Positions 1 to 5,665 of a DNA stretch of 6,483 nt are shown here, piece by piece. Origin of the DNA: Cytophagales bacterium (lineage in GTDB: Bacteria; Bacteroidota; Bacteroidia; Cytophagales; Cyclobacteriaceae); the NCBI GenBank assembly GCA_029262935.1, contig JAJCYK010000079.1, positions 1-6,483 on the forward strand, in the 5' to 3' direction. Position numbers and translations under genes: made by a program. How positions within the stretch are numbered: position 1 is the first letter of the stretch; each line of letters opens with the position of its first letter. The notes under the pieces were generated by a model. The model was not told the origin of the DNA and searched no databases. It worked only from the letters and a program-made list of their open reading frames with translations.

Positions 1-502
1 CGCAATCATCACAGGTGTTATTAAGGGCACCTTGTAAAATCCAATCCCTTACCAGGTCGAGCTGCTCTTGAGGTAGCGCTTCCCCCAACATGGTGGTGGG
101 GTTTCTAGGCATTAGGTCTTCAGGATCCTCATCGGTCATGCGTTCATAAACATCACTTTCTTCCAAATCACCAGGCATTACATTCAGTAAGATGCTGGCA
201 TAATCGGTGAGAATAACATCTTCCTGCGCACTGGCTCGATCATGGCAACCGGATACAGCGCAGTTGGAAACGAATATTGGTAGTATTTGCGTTTGGAAAT
301 ACACGGTATCTGAATCACAAGGCTTAGGGTCAGGTCCGGGATCTGGGTTTCCACCAGGATTGCCACCAGGGTTGCCACCATCAATCGGTGTTAAATCTGG
401 ATCATGCTCACAACTCCAAAAACAGATACTTGCTAAAAGTATCAACAAGACTACTAACCTTCGAGATAATTTACTTATTCTATTCACTGGTAATAACTGC
501 AT
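1..502 (-). CDS. c-type cytochrome domain lipoprotein (partial, C-terminus off the window)
   Basis: The frame is open from the ATG at 502 to the left edge, giving 167 codons with no stop, so the C-terminus is missing. Residues 16-30 are a hydrophobic signal ending in a lipobox-like FWSC, which makes Cys31 the likely lipidated residue. A low-complexity linker with NPGG repeats follows (about 41-61). From residue 66 the protein resembles small Bacteroidota cytochrome c domains: a TQILPIF-type helix, then a haem motif C81-x4-C86-H87, then M131-P132 as a candidate sixth ligand, and a closing helix (about 144-159) ending in a Cys pair, C164 and C167. CX4CH is a known variant of CXXCH. The likely role is electron transfer or redox sensing at the envelope; no substrate can be inferred. 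The start overlaps the upstream OB-fold gene by 19 bases, suggesting coupled translation. A GTG at 487 is an alternative start that leaves the signal peptide intact. Confidence 0.82.
   Translation of the reverse strand, partial: MQLLPVNRISKLSRRLVVLLILLASICFWSCEHDPDLTPIDGGNPGGNPGGNPDPGPDPKPCDSDTVYFQTQILPIFVSNCAVSGCHDRASAQEDVILTDYASILLNVMPGDLEESDVYERMTDEDPEDLMPRNPTTMLGEALPQEQLDLVRDWILQGALNNTCDDC
346..381. repeat. three 12-bp tandem units coding the Gly/Asn/Pro linker
   Basis: Three imperfect 12-bp units (346-357, 358-369, 370-381) share the core CCACCA. On the minus strand they encode the repeated Gly-Gly-Asn-Pro linker just after the lipidated cysteine of the cytochrome lipoprotein. The period is a multiple of three, so copy-number change would alter tether length without breaking the frame. 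Confidence 0.65.
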
Positions 503-900
503 TCTTTCAATTGAACTTCTCCTATAAGATCGTCAAAACCCACAAATAATCCTTTGATTTTGACATTTTTGCCTACTTTCTTTTTCCAGAAACCAGGTTT
601 TTCCTCCATACTTAACTGGCAATTTGCTTTACCCAGTGGCTTTTCTAATAATAAAGTCAATTGACCCTCTTGGGAGTCATCCACGAATGCCACTTTACCT
701 GACAGCACCACGACTTTATCATGGTATTTCTGATAAGCTTCGGACTCATCCACCACAAACTCTGTATAAATATCGTCTACTGATACTTCCATAAATACCG
801 AGGCTTCAGCAATATTTCGATGTGGCTTGTTATACTGAAAATAGAAAAATAGGATACCAATTAAAACGGCCACTACTATCAAACGTACAATTTTGCTCAT
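484..900 (-). CDS. membrane-anchored OB-fold protein (tRNA_anti-like family)
   Basis: This 138-residue protein starts at the ATG at 900, preceded by an A-rich leader (AAACAAAAAGTGTT) typical of Bacteroidota. Residues 5-23 form one membrane helix or uncleaved signal anchor, followed by YNKPHRN (23-29), a motif I associate with this family. The rest looks like a small beta-barrel OB fold: a helix around 42-60 (DDIYTEF, then EAYQKY), strands KVVVLSGKV (62-70) and LTLLLEK (81-87), and a C-terminal VGKNVKIKG segment (109-117) running into EVQLKECSY (128-136). This matches my memory of the tRNA_anti-like (PF12869) group. That name reflects fold similarity, and RNA binding is not implied for an envelope-anchored protein. 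The function is unknown. The 3' end overlaps the start of the cytochrome gene by 19 bases, so the two proteins may act together. Confidence 0.8.
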   Translation of the reverse strand: MSKIVRLIVVAVLIGILFFYFQYNKPHRNIAEASVFMEVSVDDIYTEFVVDESEAYQKYHDKVVVLSGKVAFVDDSQEGQLTLLLEKPLGKANCQLSMEEKPGFWKKKVGKNVKIKGLFVGFDDLIGEVQLKECSYYQ

Positions 901-948
901 AACACTTTTTGTTTAAACTACCCCTCTCCAGTACCTGATCTGGCGGTT

Positions 949-972
949 TGAGGCTGGAACACGCCAACCTCA
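949..972 (-). other. strong RNA hairpin in the gap between lipoprotein and OB-fold genes
   Basis: On the minus strand the transcript would form a 9-bp stem (arms 972-964 and 957-949, UGAGGUUGG with CCAGCCUCA) containing one G-U wobble and a 6-nt loop, CGUGUU. On the plus strand the same site has a C-A mismatch, so the structure suits minus-strand RNA better. No U-tract follows, so it is not a standard intrinsic terminator. It lies 49 bases upstream of the OB-fold start and could be a processing site, a stabilising element or a leader structure. Confidence 0.45.
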
Positions 973-1028
973 TTTTCCCACCAGAAATCAACCAACTACG
1001 GTTAGACTACAACAACTCATACAATTTT

Positions 1029-1457
1029 TTATTTGGCCTGAAAATGAAGTTCCTCCAGGTGTGTATCGTTATCATCCATCAGCTTCATGAAGGAGGTGGA
1101 CTCCTCTTGGATGATCCAATCATCGTTTAATTCTTCTAAAGGTTTCCCGATACCAAAGTTGATAACCAACTTTTGAAATCCATCGTCACTTATCTTACTC
1201 CATGTTCCGGTCTTACTGGTCGAGCCGTTAGTAGCGGTGGCCACACCCTGGTCTGAGAATGTAAATGAGTAACCAGCAAAGTCTGTGGTCTCATCCTTAT
1301 CCTTATCAAAAAAGTAGGTCACCTCCCATACATTATTCGCCAATACCTGATTGGAAATATCGGGTGTTTCCTCTGTCGTGCAACTGCTTAAGATACTTAT
1401 CAATACAATGACGTAGAAAGCAATACAAATCTTGAATACTGTGGATATGATTTTCAT
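1029..1457 (-). CDS. small lipoprotein of unknown function, lipocalin-like
   Basis: I chose the ATG at 1457 (142 residues) over an in-frame TTG at 1481. The ATG gives a compact signal peptide and has the usual A-rich leader (AAACAAAAGAACT). A lysine and a long hydrophobic stretch (about 2-22) precede a lipobox LSSC with Cys26 as the lipidated residue, so the mature protein is membrane-anchored on the periplasmic side or exported to the surface. After a short acidic linker, the sequence has alternating beta-strand pattern: NVWEVTYFFD, then a DKDETTDFAGYSFTF segment, ATATNGSTSKTGTWS, and a LEELHF end. The NxWEVTYF opening and the NGS/GTWS strand recall small lipocalin-like lipoproteins of Bacteroidota, which often have no assigned role. 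It lies 138 bases after the glycosyltransferase, behind a terminator-like hairpin, so I do not assign it to the polysaccharide operon. Confidence 0.78.
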   Translation of the reverse strand: MKIISTVFKICIAFYVIVLISILSSCTTEETPDISNQVLANNVWEVTYFFDKDKDETTDFAGYSFTFSDQGVATATNGSTSKTGTWSKISDDGFQKLVINFGIGKPLEELNDDWIIQEESTSFMKLMDDNDTHLEELHFQAK

Positions 1458-1528
1458 AGTTCTTTTGTTTAATGAGATCAATTAAGCGCCTTTTTATTAT
1501 GACAAAAACTAAACTGTTCTGAGAGGGT

Positions 1529-1549
1529 AAAAAAGCCTCCTGAAAGAGG
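1529..1549 (-). terminator. weak intrinsic terminator after the glycosyltransferase gene
   Basis: On the minus strand, CCTC (1549-1546), a 6-nt loop and GAGG (1539-1536) are followed by C and six Ts (1534-1529). It lies 47 bases past the glycosyltransferase stop, a sensible place for the end of that operon. The 4-bp stem is short, so termination may be partial. Confidence 0.4.
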
Positions 1550-1595
1550 AAAAACCTTGATTGAATGTATTTCGTAAGGCATGCAAATTTTGGTT

Positions 1596-3410
1596 TTAAA
1601 AGTGAAATCCGTATCCAAAAAACACCGTTTGCAAACCAATGGCTGCCAAGCTGCTCAAGCCAATCCCCAGAATGATTATTAGAAAAGGAATGTGTACCAA
1701 TACCCTTAAAACGGGATGATCCCAACGTATGTGATGCATGATAGGTAAAAGCATGAATGCCAAGCAAAGACCGAAAAAGGATATTTGAAATAAAGTAAGG
1801 CACAGCAGGGCAAAGAACATGCCGGTGGCTATCTCAAATGCCTGTACGGCAAAGAGGTCCGGATGACTCCCATTGAAGAATTTAGAAAACCCCCTGCCAA
1901 AGGAGCTGATCCCACTTACTTGAGTCACGGTTTGCTCGGATTGTCGTGTATCACCGGTCACTAAAAATTGTGCTTTTTGGGTAGCCATATAGGAAAGAGT
2001 ACCTAAAGTGGACAAAGGACTCAGTGCGGCGTAAACCGCGGTACTGTGACTTAAAAACTGCCACAAGCGTAAAGGCCGATTACTTAAAGAAATTACAAAA
2101 CACAAAACAGGCGCCAGAAAGGTCATTAAGGTGATGAGGAAAAAATCCAGAGTGAATATTTCCGTGAATCCATGGTTTAAAGCCATTACTGGAAGCTGAA
2201 ACTCTAAGTTCTGGAACACCAGCGTGGCCACTCGGCTTTCCCCAAAAAGTTGAGGGATGAAAAGATTAGCATCAATCATAAACAGGAAGTAAAAAAAAGT
2301 AAGCGGCAAGTTCATCGTTGGAAAAAATATATCCAACTTTTCCATCCAGGTGATGTTTGGGGCTCGCAATAACCTCCCGGCTTCTTTAAATAGAAACTCA
2401 CAAGTGCCTCGTGTCCATTTCATATGACGAATACGAAATGCCCGAATGGTATCGGGAAAATCTTCATAGCAAATCACATCTTCTACGAACTTCCCTCGAT
2501 ATCCTTGTTCGCGAATGCGGATAGCAAAAGCAAGATCTTCGCTTACAATTTCAGGAAATCCCTGCACTATTTCCCAACAGGATCGACGTATTAAAGCCCC
2601 GTGTCCGAGAAACATAACGAATCCGTACTCATTGCGTAGCGGCTGGTGCCATTTCCAATGAATGTCTATACCTACCCCTAAGGAACGGGCTAATTTGCTT
2701 TTTTGGTGGGGGTTACTTACATGATTGGCTTGTACAAAACCGCATTTTTCATCGCATTGAATTTCCTGCACTAGCCTGGTTAAGAAATCCTTGGGTAAAA
2801 TTTCATCGGCATCAGCAATGGCGAAGAACGGTTCAGTAACTACCGTGGACAAGGCATTATTTAAGTTGCCTGCTTTAAATCCTTTGCGATTTGCTCTTCG
2901 TACTACTTTTACCTTAGAACCATACCTCAAGGCAAACGCATCTATTTCATTTTTACAACCCGGGTCACTGCTATCGTCCAAAATATAAACGGTATAATTC
3001 GGATAGTCTTGTTCTACACAAGATTGTGCACTTTCAGCTACAAAGTCATTGCAAGTAGTGTATAGGACCGCCACCGGAGACTCTTCCATTCCATGTGCTT
3101 GATGGACTACCTTTCCACGACGGCGGTATTGGTAAATCTTAGCGAATATAATTAAGAAAATATTATAGAATCCATACAGCCAGGCTAGTTCTATAAAAAA
3201 GATAAAGAAAGCTAGAGCCAACCAACTTTGGGTATCCTGCGCCATGTCCAGCAGGGACACTAATCTTGGATGAAACCAAATCACGGAAGACGCCCAGACT
3301 AGTAATATGGTTAAATATAGGCCCTTTTTGTGTTTAGGTAAAAACTGTGGGCCCTGCGAAGTCGTTTGCTTAGCAAGTTTGGTATTATTTTGTAAATCTA
3401 GTAACATCAT
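1596..3410 (-). CDS. membrane-bound processive family 2 glycosyltransferase (exopolysaccharide synthase)
   Basis: This 604-residue inner-membrane enzyme likely polymerises a polysaccharide from a nucleotide sugar and threads it across the membrane, as in the BcsA/PgaC/YaiP class. Two N-terminal helices (about 31-46 and 65-91) precede a cytosolic GT-A domain (about 110-350). Its motifs are in order: DDSSD with D145/D146; KAGNLN (179-184) for the nucleotide; DAD at 200-202, the metal-binding DXD; GHGALIRR (269-276) in the acceptor region; and SED (290-292), with D292 the likely catalytic base. The QXXRW site reads RHMKW (328-332), a conservative but unusual form. About five or six more helices follow, between 362 and 600. 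No PilZ domain is present, so c-di-GMP control is not visible. The sugar is unknown. Its start lies five bases after the stop of the TPR/beta-barrel gene, indicating one operon and coupled translation. A second ATG at 3407 is equally possible. Confidence 0.9.
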   Translation of the reverse strand: MMLLDLQNNTKLAKQTTSQGPQFLPKHKKGLYLTILLVWASSVIWFHPRLVSLLDMAQDTQSWLALAFFIFFIELAWLYGFYNIFLIIFAKIYQYRRRGKVVHQAHGMEESPVAVLYTTCNDFVAESAQSCVEQDYPNYTVYILDDSSDPGCKNEIDAFALRYGSKVKVVRRANRKGFKAGNLNNALSTVVTEPFFAIADADEILPKDFLTRLVQEIQCDEKCGFVQANHVSNPHQKSKLARSLGVGIDIHWKWHQPLRNEYGFVMFLGHGALIRRSCWEIVQGFPEIVSEDLAFAIRIREQGYRGKFVEDVICYEDFPDTIRAFRIRHMKWTRGTCEFLFKEAGRLLRAPNITWMEKLDIFFPTMNLPLTFFYFLFMIDANLFIPQLFGESRVATLVFQNLEFQLPVMALNHGFTEIFTLDFFLITLMTFLAPVLCFVISLSNRPLRLWQFLSHSTAVYAALSPLSTLGTLSYMATQKAQFLVTGDTRQSEQTVTQVSGISSFGRGFSKFFNGSHPDLFAVQAFEIATGMFFALLCLTLFQISFFGLCLAFMLLPIMHHIRWDHPVLRVLVHIPFLIIILGIGLSSLAAIGLQTVFFGYGFHF

Positions 3411-3415
3411 CTGCG

Positions 3416-4771
3416 CTATCGTTCAATTCTATATTTAAATCCTAGGGATGCAGAGAGTAATTCTTGCAATCCCGTTTCGTATCTCAAAAGGACATTAATC
3501 CAATGCTTTTTAGCGAAAGGAATCATCCAGGCTACGCTGCCTCCGTAAATATTCTCATCGAGCCCTTCTGCCCCTGAGATGGCGCCATAGATTCCCGCAA
3601 TACTTATCTGATATCCTTTTCCCAATTGTGTGTAGCTGTTTAATACAAGCCGCTGCTCCTTAGTATTGCCCTTACTGGGCCTGGTATAATAGAACAAAGG
3701 TTCCAACGACCATCCATCCATAATGGGCACAGATATACCCCCAAAAGAGGTCCAGACATTCTGTTGGTCTGCCAGGCTCACAAAGCCCCCACCTTTCAGG
3801 ATCAATTTGTTCTTCAAGAATACCTGCTGTTCTAGCAGTATCAATTGCTCATCGCTACCTTCAGGAGAATTCCTGTAACCTCCTTCTAGTTTAGTGGTCA
3901 AGTATTTATTCCAATTCACTAACCCTCCTGCGAAATAGGCCTCACTGTTTTCCCGATTTTGGACTAGTGCAAAATTCTCTAAGGATAAGGTGTTGTCATA
4001 GCGAGCCCAAACGCGATAAAAGCTGTTGGGTTGAACTGCGACCTCCGCCGATCTTAACCCCCAGATATTGCTGCTTTCGAATTGCGTGTATCCTCCATAT
4101 ACACTTATCTCTAAAAAACCAGGAGAAGCTTGAACAGCTTGCAACAATTCCTTGGACCCAGAATGGCTCGGTTGCATGGAATTAGCAATATCAAAAGAGT
4201 GACGCGCTTCTTTTTGTCTTCCGGCCAGCAAGTGTGCATGTCCAACACCTATATATAAATCTGCAGGGGCAGTAGAATCTTTCAAAAGCCTGTTAAATCG
4301 ATTAACCGCTAATTTTCCTTTGCCTTTCCAAAGGGCCAAATAAGCCAGGCCCTTTACCGCGTCCATATTAAGTGGTTCAATCACCAGCACTTTTCGAAAC
4401 ATGCTTTCAGCTTTCACATAGATGCCAGCCCAAGCCAGGTTATAACCATAAGCGGTCAAAGTCTGCACATCATTGGCACGACGGTTAAGCAAGAGCTCGA
4501 AATCAGTGGAGGCCGCTTTATATTTTTGTTGCCAGCTATACAAGATGGCTCTACCAAGCAAGGCCTCATTGTCCTGGGGATTTTCCTTAAGGATTTTGTT
4601 ATATAGTAACTCGGCTTGCACATAGTTTTTTGTAACCATGAGCTCTTGTGCTATTTGCAAATTTGATGATTGCGCCAGTAGACAAGGAGTATTACATATT
4701 AGAACGAGCAGGATCGCTAAGATCCCCGTGCTTTGCTTAATCTGGTTTTTGAATTTTTTGAAAAGTGCCAT
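3416..4771 (-). CDS. TPR protein with C-terminal outer-membrane beta-barrel, YaiO-like exporter
   Basis: This 451-residue protein has a basic N-terminus, a hydrophobic core (about 16-30) and a signal peptidase I site after LLA (residue 33), so it enters the periplasm. Residues 36-205 hold about five TPR-like helical hairpins. Three carry a YSWQQKY / LAWAGIY / LALWKGK pattern (about 78-84, 112-118, 145-151) that I associate with YaiO-type proteins. From about 219 to the end the sequence alternates polar and aromatic residues in short strands with Gly/Asn/Asp turns, and it ends in GFKYRIER. This is the expected pattern of a 10- to 12-strand outer-membrane barrel. TPR scaffold plus barrel is the layout of polysaccharide exporters (BcsC, PgaA, AlgK+AlgE), though this barrel is smaller. 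Its partner is the synthase encoded immediately downstream. The gene follows a 125-bp regulatory gap after the response regulator. The YaiO family assignment is inferred from pattern, not from a search. Confidence 0.82.
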   Translation of the reverse strand: MALFKKFKNQIKQSTGILAILLVLICNTPCLLAQSSNLQIAQELMVTKNYVQAELLYNKILKENPQDNEALLGRAILYSWQQKYKAASTDFELLLNRRANDVQTLTAYGYNLAWAGIYVKAESMFRKVLVIEPLNMDAVKGLAYLALWKGKGKLAVNRFNRLLKDSTAPADLYIGVGHAHLLAGRQKEARHSFDIANSMQPSHSGSKELLQAVQASPGFLEISVYGGYTQFESSNIWGLRSAEVAVQPNSFYRVWARYDNTLSLENFALVQNRENSEAYFAGGLVNWNKYLTTKLEGGYRNSPEGSDEQLILLEQQVFLKNKLILKGGGFVSLADQQNVWTSFGGISVPIMDGWSLEPLFYYTRPSKGNTKEQRLVLNSYTQLGKGYQISIAGIYGAISGAEGLDENIYGGSVAWMIPFAKKHWINVLLRYETGLQELLSASLGFKYRIER

Positions 4772-4795
4772 ACCTGTATTTTATATTCACAGGTA
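4771..4795 (-). promoter_or_regulatory. inverted repeat touching the start codon of the TPR/beta-barrel gene
   Basis: A perfect 7-bp inverted repeat TACCTGT / ACAGGTA (arms 4771-4777 and 4789-4795, 11-bp AT-rich spacer) ends on the A of the ATG start codon. In mRNA it would form a hairpin covering the ribosome-binding region; in DNA it could be a dimer-binding site. No Shine-Dalgarno-like sequence lies outside it. Confidence 0.45.
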
Positions 4796-4817
4796 ATATA
4801 AATCGCCTTAGTAGGCT

Positions 4818-4846
4818 CTTATAATTAATAACACTGAACGGGTAAA
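4818..4846 (-). promoter_or_regulatory. possible promoter of the polysaccharide operon
   Basis: On the minus strand, TTTACC (4846-4841) and TATAAG (4823-4818) are separated by 17 bp. They match the general sigma-70 boxes at 4 of 6 and 5 of 6 bases. The -35 box begins three bases after the nearer LytTR-like repeat, as expected for an activated promoter. Transcription would start near 4811, leaving a leader of about 40 bases. I found no good match to the Bacteroidota form (TTTG and TANNTTTG), so this is a weak call. Confidence 0.3.
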
Positions 4847-4848
4847 TA

Positions 4849-4880
4849 ATGAAGTTAAGCTGGCGAAATATGAAGTTATG
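4849..4880. promoter_or_regulatory. candidate LytTR response-regulator operator (paired 9-bp direct repeats)
   Basis: ATGAAGTTA occurs twice, at 4849-4857 and 4870-4878, exactly 21 bp apart (two helical turns). Shifted by two bases, the units read GAAGTTAAG (4851-4859) and GAAGTTATG (4872-4880) with a 12-bp spacer. The known LytTR site is a pair of 9-bp repeats, [TA][AC][CA]GTTN[AG][TG], spaced by 12-13 bp. The first unit fits 7 of its 8 specified positions and the second 6 of 8. The site lies between a LytTR regulator gene and the operon it would control, 78 bases upstream of the start codon. Confidence 0.5.
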
Positions 4881-4896
4881 TGAGGCTCTTAAATAG

Positions 4897-5664
4897 CTAA
4901 CCCTGACCAGATAACCATTTCTTAAAGCGACTGGAACGATCCGTACTTACAATAGTTTCCAAATCGATGGGTGGTTTCAAGGTGAGTTTTACCCGGGACT
5001 TACTATAATGATACATTTTCTCAATAGCTTCAATATTGACAATAAACTGTCTGTTGATTCTAAAAAATAGTTGCGGCTCCACCATATGTTCTAATTCCTC
5101 CAAATTATAGTCCAAAGCATAGCGTTTCCCGTTGATTGTTTGCATAAAAACAATCTTTTCCTCCGTATAAAAATAAGCAGCCTCTGCAAACTCAATGGCT
5201 TCCAAGTTCTGTCCATATTTGACCACTACTCGTTGAGGCTTGGAAAGGGATTGCTCTTGCAATGCTTTGGCTAAAGCACTATAATCCATATTATTAGATC
5301 CGGCACCACTATATAAAGTGTCGAACTTGAGCAGGCTTTGACTTACTTCATCCACTTTGATCGGTTTCAGCAAATAATCAACACTATTCACTTTAAAGGC
5401 CTTCAACGTGTACTCATTAAATGCGGTAGTGAAAATTATAGGAGACTTAATTTTTACTTGGTTTATAATTTCGAAACTATCTCCATCTGCTAGTTGAATA
5501 TCCATGAATATTAGGTCGGGCATGTGGTGCGACCTGAACCAGTTCACTGCGCTTTCTACACTATCCAACACTCCAATGATATGAGCTTCGGGTCTTAACT
5601 CCTGAATTATTTTTTTCAGTCTTTTGCCAGCTATATGCTCGTCTTCAATGATTAAGATATTCAT
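4897..5664 (-). CDS. LytTR-family response regulator transcription factor
   Basis: This 255-residue protein has the full length of a LytR/AlgR-type regulator. An N-terminal receiver domain (1-115) shows the acidic pair E7/D8, the phosphate-accepting D55 in FMDIQL, the switch threonines 79-80 in FTTAFNEY, and K100 in LLKPI. A linker of about 30 residues leads to a LytTR DNA-binding domain (about 145-252). Its family signs are VKYGQNLEAIEF, the central FFRINRQFIVN (200-210) with the conserved R-x-N-R-x-x-x-V-N pattern, and a C-terminal TDRSSRFKKWL (241-251). It should be phosphorylated by the kinase encoded one base upstream and act as a dimer on paired direct repeats. A matching repeat pair lies in the gap just downstream of this gene, ahead of the polysaccharide operon, which is therefore its most likely local target. 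The ATG at 5664 is well supported by the receiver start MNILIIEDE. Confidence 0.95.
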   Translation of the reverse strand: MNILIIEDEHIAGKRLKKIIQELRPEAHIIGVLDSVESAVNWFRSHHMPDLIFMDIQLADGDSFEIINQVKIKSPIIFTTAFNEYTLKAFKVNSVDYLLKPIKVDEVSQSLLKFDTLYSGAGSNNMDYSALAKALQEQSLSKPQRVVVKYGQNLEAIEFAEAAYFYTEEKIVFMQTINGKRYALDYNLEELEHMVEPQLFFRINRQFIVNIEAIEKMYHYSKSRVKLTLKPPIDLETIVSTDRSSRFKKWLSGQG

Positions 5665-5665
5665 A

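Larger units (their letters stand above)
4813..4891. repeat. 9-bp direct repeat AGGCTCTTA flanking the operator region
   Basis: AGGCTCTTA occurs at 4813-4821 and again at 4883-4891, 70 bp apart, bracketing the LytTR-like boxes. The inner copy overlaps the possible -10 box. It may be a second regulator site or coincidence. Confidence 0.4.

Noticed and set aside
184..384. Minus-strand open frame of 66 codons in another frame of the cytochrome gene
   Set aside because: It overlaps the better supported frame and has no recognisable domain.
207..527. Plus-strand open frame of 106 codons over the cytochrome gene
   Set aside because: It is antisense to a gene with a signal peptide, lipobox and haem motif. 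Its Gly/Pro-rich stretch is just the reverse reading of the linker repeat.
931..946. Second small inverted repeat (CCAG/CTGG) beside the hairpin at 949-972
   Set aside because: The stem is only four base pairs with an eight-base loop, which is expected by chance.
948..1130. Plus-strand open frame across the gap at 901-1028
   Set aside because: It runs antisense into the lipoprotein gene, has no leader or domain, and is better explained by the hairpin and chance.
1458..1481. TTG start at 1481 for the small lipoprotein
   Set aside because: The ATG at 1457 gives a normal lipoprotein signal and has a typical A-rich leader; the upstream eight residues add nothing.
1458..1530. Bacteroidota-type promoter ahead of the small lipoprotein (TAGTTTTTG near 1505-1513)
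   Set aside because: The box has the wrong internal spacing for TANNTTTG and no TTTG lies at the -33 position, so I could not support it.
1333..1803. Minus-strand open frame of 156 codons bridging the glycosyltransferase end and the lipoprotein start
   Set aside because: It overlaps both real genes out of frame and shows no family pattern, and the gap in its middle holds a terminator-like hairpin.
2791..2988. Plus-strand open frame of 65 codons inside the glycosyltransferase gene
   Set aside because: It is antisense to the region coding the DXD and KAGNLN motifs.
3967..4185. Plus-strand open frame of 72 codons inside the TPR/beta-barrel gene
   Set aside because: It is antisense to the barrel region and has no supporting signal.
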